This document shows positions 11,110 through 23,301 of a DNA stretch of 61,360 nucleotides, one piece after another; the stretch's first letter is position 1; every line of letters starts with the position of its first letter. The notes beneath the pieces were generated by a model that saw only the letters and a program-made list of their open reading frames with translations, searched no databases and had not been told where the DNA came from. Origin of the DNA: an uncultured beta proteobacterium (GTDB lineage: Bacteria; Pseudomonadota; Gammaproteobacteria; Burkholderiales; Burkholderiaceae_C); the NCBI GenBank assembly GCA_903839085.1, contig CAIMBE010000137.1:1-61360 (forward strand). The letters are read 5' to 3'. The translations under genes and the position numbers were made by a program.

Positions 11110-12498
11110 CTAGCGTGTATCGCGCTCACGCGTGCGACCCGCGTCGCGTGCGCGCGTATCCGGGGTCGGTACCGTGATCGTTGTTGGCGGCAACACGGCC
11201 GGTGCGTTCGCGGCAGCGGCGGCGTCGCTGCCCTGAGCGCTCAACTGCATGATCTTGTCGAGCGGCAGGTACAAGAGGTTGGAGCCCTGCCTGGAGTCCA
11301 CCAGAACCTTGGTCACATTGCTGTAGATCTGCTGCATGGCATCAAGGTACATGCGCTCGCGCGTCACCTGCGGCGCTTTCTGGTACTCGCCCAGCACCGA
11401 TTTGAAGCGCTGCGAGTCGCCTTGCGCCTGCGCCACGATTCTCGCCTTGTAGGCATCGGCCTCGGCCTTCAGGCGCGAGGCCGAACCGACCGCGCGCGGC
11501 ACCACATCGTTGGCATAGGCCTGCGCCTCGTTCTTGGCGCGTTCGCGCTCCTGGCCGGCCTTGAGCACGTCGTCGAATGCGGCCTGCACCTGCTCGGGCG
11601 GCCGCACGCCGCCCTGCTGCAGATTGATGCCGACCACTTCGATGCCCACCTTGTAGCGATCGAGAATCTTCTGCATCAGGGCCCGCACGCGCGGCGCAAT
11701 CTGGTCGCGCTCTTCGGACAGCGCGCTGTCCATTCGCATCTTGCCGACCACCTCACGCACTGCGGTTTCTGCCGCCTGCACCACTGCCTCGCCCGGGTTT
11801 TTGCTCTCGAACAGAAAGGCGCGCGCGTCGCTGAGCCGGTACTGAACGGCAAACTTGATCTCGACAATGTTTTCATCCTCGGTCAGCATCGCCGACTCGC
11901 GCAGTCCCGTGGCCTTGATGACGGTGTCGCGCCCGACATCCACCGAGCGGATCTGGGTCACGAAAATCAGTTCATGGCGCTGAATCGGGTACGGCAGCCG
12001 CCAGTTGAAACCGGCACCCACCGATGACCTGTATTTTCCGAACTGGGTGATCACCGCCTGCTGGCCCTCCTGAACGATAAAGAACCCGGTGCCCAGCCAG
12101 ATCAGCAGGACCACGCCCGCGATCAACCCGATGCCGATACCGGTGCTCTTCATGTCCGGCTGAAACCCGCCACCGGAGCCGCCCCCGCCCGTGCCGCCGG
12201 CGCTGCCGCGTCCGACATTTTTCAGTCCGCCGAACAAACCGCCCAATTTACGGTTGAAATCGCGCCACAGTTCATCAAGATCGGGCGGCCCGCCCTGGTT
12301 GGAACCGCGCTTGGGCCGCTCGTTGCTGTCCCTGGCAGGCGCAGCCGGTCCCTCCGCCGGCGGCGCCTTGGGCTCGGCATCGCCGCCCTCGGCCGGCTTG
12401 TCGTCGCTGCGGCCCCAGCGCGAATCGTTCAGGTTGAACATTCCCCTGATCCGACCCGGTAGTCGAGCCCAGGCAAAACTGCGTAAATGAAGTTTCAT
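11110..12498 (-). CDS. hflK: FtsH protease modulator HflK
   Basis: 462 residues: a Pro/Gly/Asp-rich cytoplasmic N-terminus, one transmembrane helix near 120-140 (IGLIAGVVLLIWLGTGFF), an SPFH domain, and an Ala/Gln-rich C-terminal region typical of HflK. The ATG at 12496-12498 is used. A downstream Met before FNLNDSRWG is also possible because many HflK proteins begin near that motif. The last 35 or so residues are low-complexity (Pro/Thr, then Arg/Asp). It partners with HflC, the next gene. Confidence 0.94.
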   Translation of the reverse strand: MKLHLRSFAWARLPGRIRGMFNLNDSRWGRSDDKPAEGGDAEPKAPPAEGPAAPARDSNERPKRGSNQGGPPDLDELWRDFNRKLGGLFGGLKNVGRGSAGGTGGGGSGGGFQPDMKSTGIGIGLIAGVVLLIWLGTGFFIVQEGQQAVITQFGKYRSSVGAGFNWRLPYPIQRHELIFVTQIRSVDVGRDTVIKATGLRESAMLTEDENIVEIKFAVQYRLSDARAFLFESKNPGEAVVQAAETAVREVVGKMRMDSALSEERDQIAPRVRALMQKILDRYKVGIEVVGINLQQGGVRPPEQVQAAFDDVLKAGQERERAKNEAQAYANDVVPRAVGSASRLKAEADAYKARIVAQAQGDSQRFKSVLGEYQKAPQVTRERMYLDAMQQIYSNVTKVLVDSRQGSNLLYLPLDKIMQLSAQGSDAAAAANAPAVLPPTTITVPTPDTRARDAGRTRERDTR

Positions 12499-12537
12499 CT
12501 CGTCTTCTCTGGTGTGTCGTTGCCTGATTGTGCCCAA

Positions 12538-13731
12538 TCAGGAAACAGCCGCATGACTTTGAGGAAAATATTCCCCGCTTTTACCCGGCGAAAGGCCCGC
12601 GCTGACAATGGCTGCGAGCTGTTGGCGCAGCGCCGGCAGGCCCTCGCCGGTGATCGCGCTCAAGAAAAGTCTGGGCGTTGGAACGCCGGCCAGGTCGTAC
12701 ATGTCCTGTAACTGGAGCGGTCGACGCCCGATTTCAATGGCATCGAGCTTGTTAAATACCAGAACCTGCGCAATCGCGGCGGCGCCGATCTCGGCCAGCA
12801 CGCCTTGCACCTGCGCAATCTGCGCGGCAAAGTTGGGGCTGGCCGCGTCCACCACGTGCAACAGCAGGTCGGCATCCACGGCTTCCTGCAAAGTGGCCTG
12901 AAATGCATCGATCAGGCCGTGCGGCAGGTCGCGTATAAAACCCACCGTGTCGGACAGCGAGACCGAGCGCCCGGCCTCGCCCAGATAAAGCTGGCGCGTG
13001 GTCGTGTCGAGCGTGGCGAACAGCTGGTCGGCGGTGTAGCTGTGCGCCTTGACCAGGGCGTTGAAAAGCGTCGACTTGCCGGCATTGGTGTAGCCGACCA
13101 GGGAGATCGTGAAGGCCTCGCGGCGCTCGCGCTGGCGCCGTTGCGTCTGGCGCTGGCGCTTGACCTTGTGCAGCCGCTCCTTGATCTTCTTGATGTTGTC
13201 GCCGATCATCCGGCGATCCATCTCGATCTGGGTTTCGCCCGGACCGCCGCGCATGCCGATGCCCCCGCTCTGGCGTTCCAGATGGGACCAGCGTCGCACC
13301 AGGCGCGTGCTGAGATACTGCAGCCGCGCCAACTCGACCTGCAGTTTTCCCTCGTGGCTGCGCGCCCGCTGCCCGAAGATTTCCAGAATCAGAAGTGTCC
13401 GGTCATTGACCGGCAGCTCCAGATGGCGCTCCAGATTGCGTTGCTGCGCCGGACTCAGACTCTGATCGAAAAGCACTTCGAGGGCGCCCAACTGGGTCGC
13501 CAGAAGCTTGATCTCGTCGGCTTTGCCGCTGCCAACAAACAGGGCGGCGTCAGGTGCCTTGCGCTTGCAAGTCAGGCGGGCAACCGGGTTCAATCCGGCG
13601 GTTTGCGCCAGCAGGCCCAATTCGTCCAGATCGGCGTCGAAATCAGGCCGCCCAAAGTCAACCCCTACGAGTATGGTTGGAACCGGGGGACGATCAGGCT
13701 GCGGCAGGTTCGTCACCCTCACCGCTGGCAA
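12538..13731 (-). CDS. hflX: ribosome-dissociating GTPase HflX
   Basis: About 397 residues: the N-terminal HflX domain, a basic coiled linker ([20 protein letters not shown]) and a G domain with GYTNAGKST, the [10 protein letters not shown] switch II block and NKLD. In the family HflX splits stalled 70S ribosomes after heat stress. The start is uncertain: the longest frame begins at a TTG (13729-13731) inside the 3' end of hfq, with GTG codons at 13722 and 13716 as alternatives. Either way the gene overlaps hfq by about 20-40 bases, so the two are tightly coupled. Confidence 0.93.
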   Translation of the reverse strand: MPAVRVTNLPQPDRPPVPTILVGVDFGRPDFDADLDELGLLAQTAGLNPVARLTCKRKAPDAALFVGSGKADEIKLLATQLGALEVLFDQSLSPAQQRNLERHLELPVNDRTLLILEIFGQRARSHEGKLQVELARLQYLSTRLVRRWSHLERQSGGIGMRGGPGETQIEMDRRMIGDNIKKIKERLHKVKRQRQTQRRQRERREAFTISLVGYTNAGKSTLFNALVKAHSYTADQLFATLDTTTRQLYLGEAGRSVSLSDTVGFIRDLPHGLIDAFQATLQEAVDADLLLHVVDAASPNFAAQIAQVQGVLAEIGAAAIAQVLVFNKLDAIEIGRRPLQLQDMYDLAGVPTPRLFLSAITGEGLPALRQQLAAIVSAGLSPGKSGEYFPQSHAAVS

Positions 13732-13942
13732 AATTCACCGCGCGCCCGGGCACGATGGTGGAAATTGCGTGCTTGTAGACCATTTGCGTCACTGTATTGC
13801 GCAGCAATACGACGTACTGGTCAAAGGACTCGATCTGCCCCTGCAGCTTGATGCCATTGACCAGATAAATGGAGACCGGTACATGTTCCCGACGCAGGGC
13901 GTTGAGAAAAGGGTCCTGGAGCAACTGACCTTTGTTGTTCAC
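13694..13942 (-). CDS. hfq: RNA chaperone Hfq, GTG start
   Basis: 82 residues with the Sm fold: [17 protein letters not shown], then [18 protein letters not shown] and the Sm2 YKHAIST block. It binds sRNAs and A-rich mRNA sites as a hexamer. I start it at the GTG (13940-13942): the protein then opens MNNKGQLLQ like other Hfq proteins, and a GGAG lies six bases upstream. A longer TTG start at 13960 is rejected. The rim patch reads RREH instead of the enterobacterial RRER. The C-terminal tail is very short. Confidence 0.96.
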   Translation of the reverse strand: MNNKGQLLQDPFLNALRREHVPVSIYLVNGIKLQGQIESFDQYVVLLRNTVTQMVYKHAISTIVPGRAVNFASGEGDEPAAA

Positions 13943-13948
13943 GATATT

Positions 13949-13952
13949 CTCC
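13949..13952 (-). promoter_or_regulatory. Shine-Dalgarno site of hfq
   Basis: GGAG on the minus strand, six bases before the GTG at 13942. It decides the start codon in favour of the 82-residue protein. Confidence 0.75.
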
Positions 13953-14066
13953 GTGTTCAAAAAATTGATGAGGGGGTGACGATACCACAGCCCAGCGCCG
14001 TCTCAGGCAGGGCCGCGATAAAGCAGCAATAAATTTGGTGGCATTGGCCGCCCCGATCGGCCCGCT

Positions 14067-15410
14067 TCACACCGCGGCCTTGTCGGCGTAGGGGTTGCTC
14101 GAGGTCTTGAACTCGATGCGCATCGGCGTGCCGACGAGGTCAAACTCCTTGCGAAACCGGCCTTCGAGAAAACGCTTGTAGGCATCGGTCACGTGTTCGA
14201 GCGAATTGCCGTGGATCACGATCACCGGCGGGTTCATGCCGCCCTGGTGCGCATAGCGCAGCTTGGGTCGAAACATGCCGGAGCGTTTGGGACTCTGGAA
14301 CTGGACCGCTTCGAGCAGCAAGCGGGTCAGGACCGGGGTCGACATCTTGCAGTTGGCCGCCTTATAGGCCTGCGCAATGGAGGCCCAGAGCGGCCCCAGG
14401 CCCTGCCTGCGGGTCGCCGAGATCAGATGCATGGCGGCGAATTTGAGGAATGGCAGGCGCGTCTCGATCGAGCGTTTGACGAGTTCCCTCTGGTACTCGT
14501 CGATCGCGTCCCACTTGTTGACCGCCAGCACCACAGCGCGCCCGTTTTCGAGAATGTAGCCTGCAATGTGGGCATCCTGGTCGGTCACGCCCTGCGTTGC
14601 ATCGATCAGCAGCAGCACGACATTGGCCGACTCGATGGCCTGCAAGGTCTTGACCACGGAAAACTTTTCGATCGCCTCAAAGACCTTGCCGCGGCGGCGC
14701 AAGCCTGCCGTGTCCACCAACTCGAATTTTTGCCCGTTGCGCTCGAAGGGCACGGAAATCGCGTCCCGCGTCGTGCCCGGCAAATCAAAGGCGACCAGCC
14801 GTTCCTCGCCCAGCCAGGTGTTGATCAGGGTGGATTTGCCCGCATTGGGTCGCCCCGCCACCGCCAGTTTGATGACGCCCGGCTCGCACGACTCCATCGC
14901 CTGCTCCGGTTCGTCCGGTTGCAGCGGCGCCAGTGCCATCTCCAGCATGGCCTGAATGCCCTGTCCGTGCGCCGCAGAAATGGCGTGCACCGGCCCAAGG
15001 CCCAACTCGAAGAACTCCACCAACTGCGCGCCGGCCAGCGTGCCTTCGGCCTTGTTGGCGACCAGCAGGCAGGGCTTGCCAAGGCGCCGCAGGTACTTGG
15101 CGATCTCGTGGTCCTGGGCCGAAATGCCTTCCCGCGCATCGACCACGAAGATGACCACATCCGCTTCGGCCACGGCCTGTCGCGTCTGCTTGGCCATCTC
15201 CTTGAAAATGCCGCTGACCGCATCGGGCTCGAAACCGCCGGTGTCGATGACGATGAACTCGTGCTTGCCCTGTCTTGCATTGCCGTAATGGCGGTCGCGC
15301 GTCAAGCCGGCGAAATCAGCAACGATCGCGTCGCGGGATTTTGTCAGTCGGTTGAAAAGCGTCGATTTGCCAACATTGGGGCGGCCGACGAGGGCCAGCA
15401 CAGGTTTCAT
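14067..15410 (-). CDS. der: ribosome biogenesis GTPase Der (EngA)
   Basis: 447 residues with two consecutive G domains and a C-terminal KH-like domain. The first P-loop is GRPNVGKST at the N-terminus and the second is GRPNAGKST near 190-200; NKWD is present in the second domain. Der acts in late 50S assembly. The start is the ATG at 15408-15410. It is separated from bamB by 17 bases, and from hfq downstream by about 125 bases in which I saw no clear signal. Confidence 0.97.
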   Translation of the reverse strand: MKPVLALVGRPNVGKSTLFNRLTKSRDAIVADFAGLTRDRHYGNARQGKHEFIVIDTGGFEPDAVSGIFKEMAKQTRQAVAEADVVIFVVDAREGISAQDHEIAKYLRRLGKPCLLVANKAEGTLAGAQLVEFFELGLGPVHAISAAHGQGIQAMLEMALAPLQPDEPEQAMESCEPGVIKLAVAGRPNAGKSTLINTWLGEERLVAFDLPGTTRDAISVPFERNGQKFELVDTAGLRRRGKVFEAIEKFSVVKTLQAIESANVVLLLIDATQGVTDQDAHIAGYILENGRAVVLAVNKWDAIDEYQRELVKRSIETRLPFLKFAAMHLISATRRQGLGPLWASIAQAYKAANCKMSTPVLTRLLLEAVQFQSPKRSGMFRPKLRYAHQGGMNPPVIVIHGNSLEHVTDAYKRFLEGRFRKEFDLVGTPMRIEFKTSSNPYADKAAV

Positions 15411-15427
15411 CAGGTCTTGTCCGGCGC

Positions 15428-16567
15428 CTACTCGGCCCTGTATCCAAATACGCCGCCGCTGCGGGTCACAACAACCAGCATTCCGTCGGCCAGCACCGGC
15501 CCGCTGACCAGCGCGCTGCCGTCGGTTGCGACCCGCGTCAGGGTCGAGCCGTCCTCACGCGACAGCCAGTGCAGCAGACCGCTGTCGTCGCCAAGCACGA
15601 CCGAGCGCCCCACCGCCAGCGGTGCGCTCAGGCTTCGGTAGCGAAGCTGTTCGGCGACCCAGGCGCGCTCACCGTCGCCGCGGCGCCAGGCGACAACTTT
15701 TCCATCGCTCTCGCTGCCGAACACGTATTTGCTGTCGCCATGCACACCGACCGAGCCCATCGCCGGCTTGCTCCAGAGCAAGGCGCCACGCGCCGTGTCA
15801 ACACAGCCGACCGTGGCCTGAAAAGCGCGGGCGCAAACCACACCGCCGTCGCGGCTGGAGCGCCCGACCAGGTCGACCAGCCGCTCGATGTCATTGGTGC
15901 CGCGCGAGGTGGCGATGGCCGCCTCCCAGCGAATCGACCCATTGGCCGGATTGAGCCCGACCAGGCGTCCGCCCATGCCGGTCACCAGCATGTCGCCGAC
16001 CGCCAGCAGGACGCCCGCCTGGCGCAGCACCAGCGATTCACCCGGGCGTTGCTGGTTCCACAGCCTGCGCCCGGAGCCGCTGTCAAACGCGGTGACAGAG
16101 CGGTCGGCCGCCAGCAGGAAGACACGTCCACCAGCCACCAGGGGCGCGGTATAAGAAGGCGCCGCGAGTTTTTGCCGCCAGGCCTCGCGCCCGCCGTCGA
16201 GCACCACCAGATCGTTGGCGCGCGTCACGACCGCCGAATAACGACCGTCGCTGCCAACCCCGGCGGCAATCTTTTCGCCGATGCTGGTGCGCCAGCGCTC
16301 GGCGCCGCTGGCGGCGTCAAAAGCGGCCAGCACGCCGTCCGAACCGGCCAGCGTGACGGTGCTGGCGTTGACCTTGACATCGAGCGGAAAATCAACTGCG
16401 CCGATCCTGGCAGTCCAGGCCAGCCGCACCGCCAGCAAAGCGGGATTTGGCGCCAGTTCGGCCGGTTTCGGTTTGTCCGGCCCGCTTGAGCAGGCGGACA
16501 ACAGGCTCACAACAACCAGGAAAAGGGCCGCCCGGGCGGCCGCTGTCGAACCAAAATCAAGCTTCAC
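15428..16567 (-). CDS. bamB: outer membrane assembly lipoprotein BamB
   Basis: 379 residues with a lipoprotein signal (hydrophobic 12-23, lipobox LSAC) and an eight-bladed PQQ-type beta-propeller. Repeats such as [18 protein letters not shown] and [13 protein letters not shown] are visible. BamB is the scaffold lipoprotein of the BAM complex that inserts outer-membrane proteins. Its start overlaps the yfgM stop by four bases. bamD, another subunit, is at 26502. Confidence 0.94.
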   Translation of the reverse strand: MKLDFGSTAAARAALFLVVVSLLSACSSGPDKPKPAELAPNPALLAVRLAWTARIGAVDFPLDVKVNASTVTLAGSDGVLAAFDAASGAERWRTSIGEKIAAGVGSDGRYSAVVTRANDLVVLDGGREAWRQKLAAPSYTAPLVAGGRVFLLAADRSVTAFDSGSGRRLWNQQRPGESLVLRQAGVLLAVGDMLVTGMGGRLVGLNPANGSIRWEAAIATSRGTNDIERLVDLVGRSSRDGGVVCARAFQATVGCVDTARGALLWSKPAMGSVGVHGDSKYVFGSESDGKVVAWRRGDGERAWVAEQLRYRSLSAPLAVGRSVVLGDDSGLLHWLSREDGSTLTRVATDGSALVSGPVLADGMLVVVTRSGGVFGYRAE

Positions 16568-17241
16568 TTTTTGCCTTCCGCGACGGCTGCATCGCCGCTC
16601 TGTGGATCGATCCCCAGCGAGTTCAGCTTGACTTCCACCAAGCGCCGGTACTCGCTGCGCTCATCAAAACGCTTGTAGGCCTTTCGGTACTCGGCCATCG
16701 CCTCCGGTTTCTTTCCCTGCAGCAGCAGGATGTCACCTTTTCGGTCGGCCGCCAGGGCCTCGAAATTCGCCGGAAAGGAACCGCTCACCTGCTTCAAGGC
16801 ATCGTCATAGGCCTTCGACTCGAGCAGGATACCGGCCAGACGCAGCCTGGCAAGCGCCTGGTAACCCGGGTCGCTCGCGTTCTCCGCCACCCAGGTCAGC
16901 GCGTTCTTGGCGCCCTCGATGTTGGCGCCAGCGTAGTGCTGCCGCGCCACCAGCAGTCCGGCCTGCTGCGCGTAGACGGTCGAGGCAAAGCGGCTCTTCA
17001 TGTCGGCAAACACGCGCTCGATCTTGGCTGCGTCGGCCGACTGCACGACACGCTCGACTTCGTCGTACATGGCGGCCGCCTGGGTCGCCTGACTGCGTTG
17101 CCAGTACTGGTAGAAATTCCAGCTCGCGAAGGCGCCCAGGATCAGGATCAGGACCCAGCTGATGCCATTGCCGTACTGCTTCCAGAAATGCTTGAGCTGA
17201 TCGAGTTGCTCTTGTTCTTCGAGATCGAGTTGATTTGCCAT
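16564..17241 (-). CDS. yfgM: YfgM / ancillary SecYEG translocon subunit (TPR)
   Basis: 225 residues: a short acidic cytoplasmic N-terminus, one transmembrane helix (about 28-46), then a periplasmic TPR-like helical domain. In the family YfgM associates with SecYEG and PpiD and helps pass exported proteins to periplasmic chaperones. The ATG at 17239-17241 gives the canonical MANQLDLEEQEQL start; the longer frame reads back into hisS. It sits between hisS and bamB, the usual order. Confidence 0.92.
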   Translation of the reverse strand: MANQLDLEEQEQLDQLKHFWKQYGNGISWVLILILGAFASWNFYQYWQRSQATQAAAMYDEVERVVQSADAAKIERVFADMKSRFASTVYAQQAGLLVARQHYAGANIEGAKNALTWVAENASDPGYQALARLRLAGILLESKAYDDALKQVSGSFPANFEALAADRKGDILLLQGKKPEAMAEYRKAYKRFDERSEYRRLVEVKLNSLGIDPQSGDAAVAEGKK

Positions 17242-17293
17242 AAAAATTCTTTGGTCAGGTGCGGACTGCGTCAGCCATCGGTCCGGCACGGGT

Positions 17294-18607
17294 TCAGGTA
17301 GGGCATTGTAGGGTCGGCGCCCAGGCCGCGATATCGGCCAGTGATTGTCTGCGTTGCGCTGCGCTGTCATCGCGCAGCGCCTTGACGGTGACCTCATTCT
17401 GAGCCAGTTCATCAGCACCAAAAATCAGCGCAAAGCGGGCTCCGCTGGCATCGGCCTTCTTGAACTGCGACTTCATGCTGCCCGGTCCGTCGCCGGAACC
17501 GGCATGCATCTGGACGGAAACGCCAGCCGCGCGCAGTGCCTGGATCGCCTGCATGGCCAGCGGCAATGCGTCCGCGTCGGGAATCACCGCGTAGGCGTCG
17601 GGCGTTGGCGCCGCCGGCGCCTGCCCCTGCTGCGCGAGCAGTTCCAGCACCCGCTCCAGCCCCATGCCCCAACCGACGGCCGGGGTCGGTTTGCCGCCGA
17701 GCAGCTTCACCAGGCCATCGTAGCGTCCGCCGCCGCACAGGGTGCCCTGGGCCCCGAGTTCGGTCGTCACAAACTCAAACACCGTGTGGCTGTAGTAGTC
17801 CAGCCCGCGCACCAGGCGCGGATTGACGCTCCAGGGGACGCCGCATGCCGTGAGCAGGCTCTTGACGCTGTCGAAATGCCTGAGCGAGGTCTGGCCCAGG
17901 TAGTTGAGCAACTGCGGCGCGTTTTGCACCAGCGCCTGCATCGCCGGATTCTTGGTATCGAGAATGCGCAGCGGGTTGCTGTGCAGCCGGCGCTGGGCCT
18001 CGGCATCGAGTTGCCCCGGATGCTGCTCGAAGTAACTGATGAGGGCGGCGCGGTGCATCTGCCGTTCGGCCGGCAGGCCCAGGCTGTTCATCTCAAGGCG
18101 CACGTTGCGAAGTCCGAGCGCGCCGAACAGTTCGTGCACCAGCAGCATCAACTCGACGTCGACCTCGGGTCCGGCAAAACCGAGCGCCTCCGCCCCCAGC
18201 TGATAAAACTGGCGGTAACGCCCGCGCTGCGGACGCTCGTGACGGAACATCGGTCCGGTGTAGTAAAGCCGCTTGCCGCCGTCGTAGGTCAGGTTGTGCT
18301 CGATGACCGCGCGCACGACACCCGGGGTGTTCTCGGGTCGCAGCGTCAGCGCCTCACCGTTGAGCTTGTCCTCAAACGAGTACATCTCCTTTTCGACGAT
18401 GTCGGTGGTCTCCCCGGTGCCGCGAACGAAGAGGGCCGTCGGCTCCACGATCGGCGTGCGGATATTGCGGTAGCCGTAGAGCGCCATCAGGGTTCGCACC
18501 TTGTCTTCCAGCCATTCCCAGCGCGCCGAATCGGGCGGAAGAATGTCGTTCATGCCCTTGACGGCATTGAGCTTCTCGAGCTTGGAGGTGTCTTCTTTTT
18601 CAGTCAT
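17294..18607 (-). CDS. hisS: histidyl-tRNA synthetase
   Basis: 437 residues, a class II synthetase. Motif 1 is around [19 protein letters not shown], motif 2 is [18 protein letters not shown], the histidine-specific [15 protein letters not shown] is present, and the C-terminal anticodon-binding domain is intact. It charges tRNA-His. It lies eight bases downstream of ispG, and a 52-base gap separates it from yfgM. Confidence 0.97.
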   Translation of the reverse strand: MTEKEDTSKLEKLNAVKGMNDILPPDSARWEWLEDKVRTLMALYGYRNIRTPIVEPTALFVRGTGETTDIVEKEMYSFEDKLNGEALTLRPENTPGVVRAVIEHNLTYDGGKRLYYTGPMFRHERPQRGRYRQFYQLGAEALGFAGPEVDVELMLLVHELFGALGLRNVRLEMNSLGLPAERQMHRAALISYFEQHPGQLDAEAQRRLHSNPLRILDTKNPAMQALVQNAPQLLNYLGQTSLRHFDSVKSLLTACGVPWSVNPRLVRGLDYYSHTVFEFVTTELGAQGTLCGGGRYDGLVKLLGGKPTPAVGWGMGLERVLELLAQQGQAPAAPTPDAYAVIPDADALPLAMQAIQALRAAGVSVQMHAGSGDGPGSMKSQFKKADASGARFALIFGADELAQNEVTVKALRDDSAAQRRQSLADIAAWAPTLQCPT

Positions 18608-18615
18608 GAATTCAG

Positions 18616-19886
<1,271 letters not shown>

Positions 19887-19890
<4 letters not shown>

Positions 19891-20753
19891 TGCCGCACCT
19901 CAAAACGGGCCACATTGTCTCTGGCCAGCGGCAGCAGATCGAAGGCCTGGCCGCGCACCTCGACCGCGGTGGTGTCAGCCTTGCCAACGACCACGCTCAG
20001 CGGCAGGGCGCCGGTGACCCCGACCACTTCGCCTGCCACCAGATTGCGGCGCAGCTGAACCACGCCGCCGGCATCCACCACCTCGACCCAGGACTGTCCC
20101 CGGGCCCGGAAAACGATGATGCCCGTCACCGCGCCGGATCCGGGTACCAGTTCAGTCGATCCAGCGGCGCTGGCAGACGACCCGGATGCCACCTGGGACT
20201 GAACTGTTTCAACGCTGTCGCTGACCGCCGGCGCCGCCGGCGCGGGTGCTGAAGTCGCTTCGGCGGCAGGGGACTTGTGCGCCGCCTCCAGCGCCGGCTC
20301 GCTTGCCATGGGAACAAAAATCAGGGCCAGCACCCCTGCCAGCAGCCCCGCCACCACCCACACCAAGGGCCGTGAAAGCTGCTCACGAATAAAGCCTGCC
20401 GTATAGCCTGCGGAGGACCGAAAAGGCACATTGACGCCGGCATCATGGGTATTCAAATGCGGGGCCCTTGTGTGCGGCAATTTTTCCAGCACCGGGACCG
20501 GATCAATTTTGAGCGAGCGGCAAACACTCGACGCCAACGCCCGGACAAAGACGACGTCGGGCAGCAGGTCATAGCGGTCGGCTTCCAGTGCCTCGAGTTT
20601 CTTGACCGGAACCTTCAGCGACACCGCCAGCGCCGCGATGTGCAGGCCAAGCGCCTCGCGCGCCTGGCGCAGCATCGTGCCGCCGCTGACCGATTGCGCG
20701 GCCGACTCGGCCGCCATCGGCTCCCTTGGCACCGGCGTTTGTGTTTCACTCAT
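19887..20753 (-). CDS. rodZ: cytoskeletal protein RodZ
   Basis: 288 residues from the ATG at 20753. An N-terminal helix-turn-helix domain (about 25-90, with [16 protein letters not shown] and [13 protein letters not shown]) is followed by one transmembrane helix near 130-150 and a periplasmic Ala/Pro/Ser-rich linker. The C-terminal domain (DUF4115-like) is about 75 residues. RodZ links MreB to the rod-shape machinery. The start overlaps the pilF stop by eight bases. Confidence 0.92.
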
Positions 20754-21570
20754 CGAACGCACCCCGCTGGTAAGAGTCGAACTCGCGGGACTTTGGAAAA
20801 CGCTTTGTCAGCTGCGCTGCCAGTTGCGCCATGGCGTCGCGGTTCTCCATCCGCCTTTCGACCTTGATGCCCAGCCAGAGCGACTCCGCATTGGCCAGTT
20901 CGCTGTTGTTCAGGCGTCGCACATAGAACTGCGCGCGCACCAGGTCGCCGCGCTGGAACAGCAGGGTCGCCAGGTTATAGGCCGTGATCGGGTTGCCGGC
21001 ATCGAATTCGTAGGACCTCAAAAGACTCTGTTCGCCCTGCGCCGCTTGCCCTGCCCTGACCTGGCACAAGCCCTGGGCACGCAATGTCTTGGCCCGTTCC
21101 CCATACTGCGGATTGGCAAGCGCCTGCGAAAAAAGCTGCTCCGCCTCGGGGTACCTGGCCTGCTGGCAATGGAGCCAGCCCAGGTTGTGCATGATGTTCG
21201 AATCGCGCGGGCTGATCGCCAGCGCCCGCCTGAAACTCTCCTCGGACAGGCGGAAGTCATTAAGTCGCAGGTAGATCAGGCCGCGCAGGCTGTGGGCTTC
21301 TGCATAGTTCGGGTCGGCCGCGAGCGACTGCTTGAGCTCATCGAGCGCAATCGTGGTTTGCCCCTGTTCAAAATAGCCGACCGCCAACTCGAGCCTGATC
21401 CGCGCGCGCTTGCGCGTGTCCGGTTCATCCGACTCGGTGACGAGTTCACCGTCCGCCGAAGCACCCGTTCTGGAGGCGCAAGCCGACAGCCCCGTGATCA
21501 GCACGGCCATCAGACAGGCAAGAAACAGGCCCTGTCCGAGATCTCGCCAAGTCTGCGCTCTGTTAGTCAT
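20746..21570 (-). CDS. pilF: type IV pilus biogenesis lipoprotein PilF/PilW (TPR)
   Basis: 274 residues with a lipoprotein signal (hydrophobic 13-28, lipobox LSAC) and about six TPR repeats, for instance AIALDELKQSLAADPNYAEAHSLRG in two pieces and PEAEQLFSQALANP. PilF is the outer-membrane pilotin for the PilQ secretin. No other pilus gene is in the window, but the ndk-rlmN-pilF-rodZ order is the usual betaproteobacterial one. Confidence 0.92.
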   Translation of the reverse strand: MTNRAQTWRDLGQGLFLACLMAVLITGLSACASRTGASADGELVTESDEPDTRKRARIRLELAVGYFEQGQTTIALDELKQSLAADPNYAEAHSLRGLIYLRLNDFRLSEESFRRALAISPRDSNIMHNLGWLHCQQARYPEAEQLFSQALANPQYGERAKTLRAQGLCQVRAGQAAQGEQSLLRSYEFDAGNPITAYNLATLLFQRGDLVRAQFYVRRLNNSELANAESLWLGIKVERRMENRDAMAQLAAQLTKRFPKSREFDSYQRGAFDE

Positions 21571-21573
21571 TGA

Positions 21574-22722
21574 TCAAGTCTCCTGGGCCGCCCGGTCCAA
21601 CGATGTCACCGACGTGAGCATCACGGTGCGCTGGCGCGCAATCCGCTCGCCGACGCGGGTGCGGTCCATGACGTCGCCCGCCAGTTGACCACAAGCCGCA
21701 TCGATATCATCGCCGCGCGTCTTGCGTATTGTCGTGACAATCCCGGCATCGGTCAGAATCCTGGCAAACGCCATTGTCCGTTGTGCTGACGAACGGTTCA
21801 AGCCCGAGCCCGCAAACGGGTTGAATGGAATCAGGTTGAACTTGCACCACCCGCTTTTTCCTGACTGGCGCTGCACCAGATCGACCAGCTCGCGCGCCTG
21901 CTCGGGCCGATCGTTGACACCCTCGAGCATGCAATATTCGAAGGTGATGAAATCGCGCGGCGCAAAAGCCAGATAACGCTCGCAGGCAGCCAGCAGTTCG
22001 ACCAGCGGGTATTTCTTGTTCAGCGGCACCAGACGATCACGCAGTTCATCGCTGGGCGCGTGCAGGGAAACGGCCAAGGCGACCGGACAGTCCTGCGCCA
22101 GCAGATCCATCTTGGGCACGATGCCGGCGGTGGAGACCGTGACACGGCGCCTTGAGAGGCCATAGCCATGGTCATCGAGCATGGTGCGCAGCGCCGGCAG
22201 CAACTCGGCGTAATTCTGCAAGGGCTCGCCCATGCCCATCATCACGACATTCGAGATCACGCGCTCGTCACGCTTGAGATGGCGGCGCAGGAAATGCTCG
22301 GCAAACCAGAGTTGTGCAATGATTTCACCGGTGCTCAGGTTGCGGCTGAATCCCTGATGTCCGGTGGAGCAGAAGCGGCAGCCCATGGCACAGCCGGCCT
22401 GCGACGAAATGCACAGCGTCCCCCGGTCCTCCTCAGGAATAAAGACCGATTCCACCGCGTTACCGGCGCCGACGTCGAACAGCCACTTGATCGTGCCGTC
22501 CGTTGAAATGTGCTCCGACAGAACCTTCAGGCCGCTCACCTGCGCCGCCGTCTTGAGCTTCTCGCGCAGCGTCTTTGCAAGATCGCTCATGGCGTCAAAA
22601 TCGGACGCGCCCTTTTGATGGATCCAGCGGAACAACTGAACCGCCCGGTAGCGCTTTTCGCCCAGCCGCTCGCAAAACCCGGCCAGACCCTCAAGGTCGA
22701 AATCGAGCAGGTTGACCGTCAT
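21574..22722 (-). CDS. rlmN: dual-specificity RNA methyltransferase RlmN
   Basis: 382 residues, a radical-SAM enzyme with the CxxxCxxC cluster motif in GCAMGCRFC (about 117-125). A catalytic Cys lies near the C-terminus within DIDAACGQL. RlmN makes 2-methyladenosine at A2503 of 23S rRNA and A37 of some tRNAs. The gene ends three bases before pilF. Its ATG overlaps the stop of a tiny possible ORF that fills the space after ndk. Confidence 0.96.
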   Translation of the reverse strand: MTVNLLDFDLEGLAGFCERLGEKRYRAVQLFRWIHQKGASDFDAMSDLAKTLREKLKTAAQVSGLKVLSEHISTDGTIKWLFDVGAGNAVESVFIPEEDRGTLCISSQAGCAMGCRFCSTGHQGFSRNLSTGEIIAQLWFAEHFLRRHLKRDERVISNVVMMGMGEPLQNYAELLPALRTMLDDHGYGLSRRRVTVSTAGIVPKMDLLAQDCPVALAVSLHAPSDELRDRLVPLNKKYPLVELLAACERYLAFAPRDFITFEYCMLEGVNDRPEQARELVDLVQRQSGKSGWCKFNLIPFNPFAGSGLNRSSAQRTMAFARILTDAGIVTTIRKTRGDDIDAACGQLAGDVMDRTRVGERIARQRTVMLTSVTSLDRAAQET

Positions 22723-22805
22723 CGCAGCGGCGCGGCGCCGTGCCGCTCCAGGCGCGCCACAGCCGCCGGTGCGGGCAGCGAATCGCAGTGGAGCGCGCGG
22801 GTCAT
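22719..22805 (-). CDS. possible 28-residue ORF bridging ndk and rlmN
   Basis: Two bases after the ndk stop an ATG opens a 28-codon frame whose TGA overlaps the rlmN ATG by four bases (ATGA). The product is Ala/Arg/Leu/Pro-rich with no domain or hydrophobic helix. The exact fit and the overlap suggest a leader peptide that couples translation, but in GC-rich DNA such a frame can occur by chance. No Shine-Dalgarno is obvious. Confidence 0.25.
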   Translation of the reverse strand: MTRALHCDSLPAPAAVARLERHGAAPLR

Positions 22806-22807
22806 GG

Positions 22808-23233
22808 CTATTTCGAGTAGACGTTCATGCCGGGGAAGAAGAAGCTCACTTCCACGGCAGCCGTTTCAGGCGCATCGGAACCGTGCACCGCATTGGCGTC
22901 GATGCTGTCGGCAAAACTGGCGCGGATGGTGCCGGGCGCCGCTTTCTTGGGGTCGGTGGCACCCATCAGGTCGCGATTCTTCAGCACCGCGTTCTCGCCC
23001 TCGAGAACCTGGATCATGACCGGGCCGGAGATCATGAACTCGACCAGGTCTTTGAAGAAAGGACGCTCCTTGTGAACCGCGTAAAAAGCTTCCGCCTCGC
23101 TGCGCGCCAGACGAACCATCCTGGCAGCGACAATTTTCAGACCGGCCGCTTCAAAACGCGCGTAGATCTGGCCGATCACATTTTTGGCAACGGCGTCGGG
23201 CTTGATGATGGACAGAGTACGTTCGATAGTCAT
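22808..23233 (-). CDS. ndk: nucleoside diphosphate kinase
   Basis: 141 residues, the standard length. The active-site histidine is in NAVHGSDA and the N-terminus [18 protein letters not shown] is canonical. It balances NTP pools by phosphate transfer through phospho-His. The ATG at 23231-23233 has AGGA about seven bases upstream; the longer frame is rejected. Confidence 0.97.
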   Translation of the reverse strand: MTIERTLSIIKPDAVAKNVIGQIYARFEAAGLKIVAARMVRLARSEAEAFYAVHKERPFFKDLVEFMISGPVMIQVLEGENAVLKNRDLMGATDPKKAAPGTIRASFADSIDANAVHGSDAPETAAVEVSFFFPGMNVYSK

Positions 23234-23301
23234 GGTATTTCCTGAGCTGGGTATTGTTGATATTCGCCCACCGGGCAAAGCGATGGATTTTATCGCGAAA
23301 G

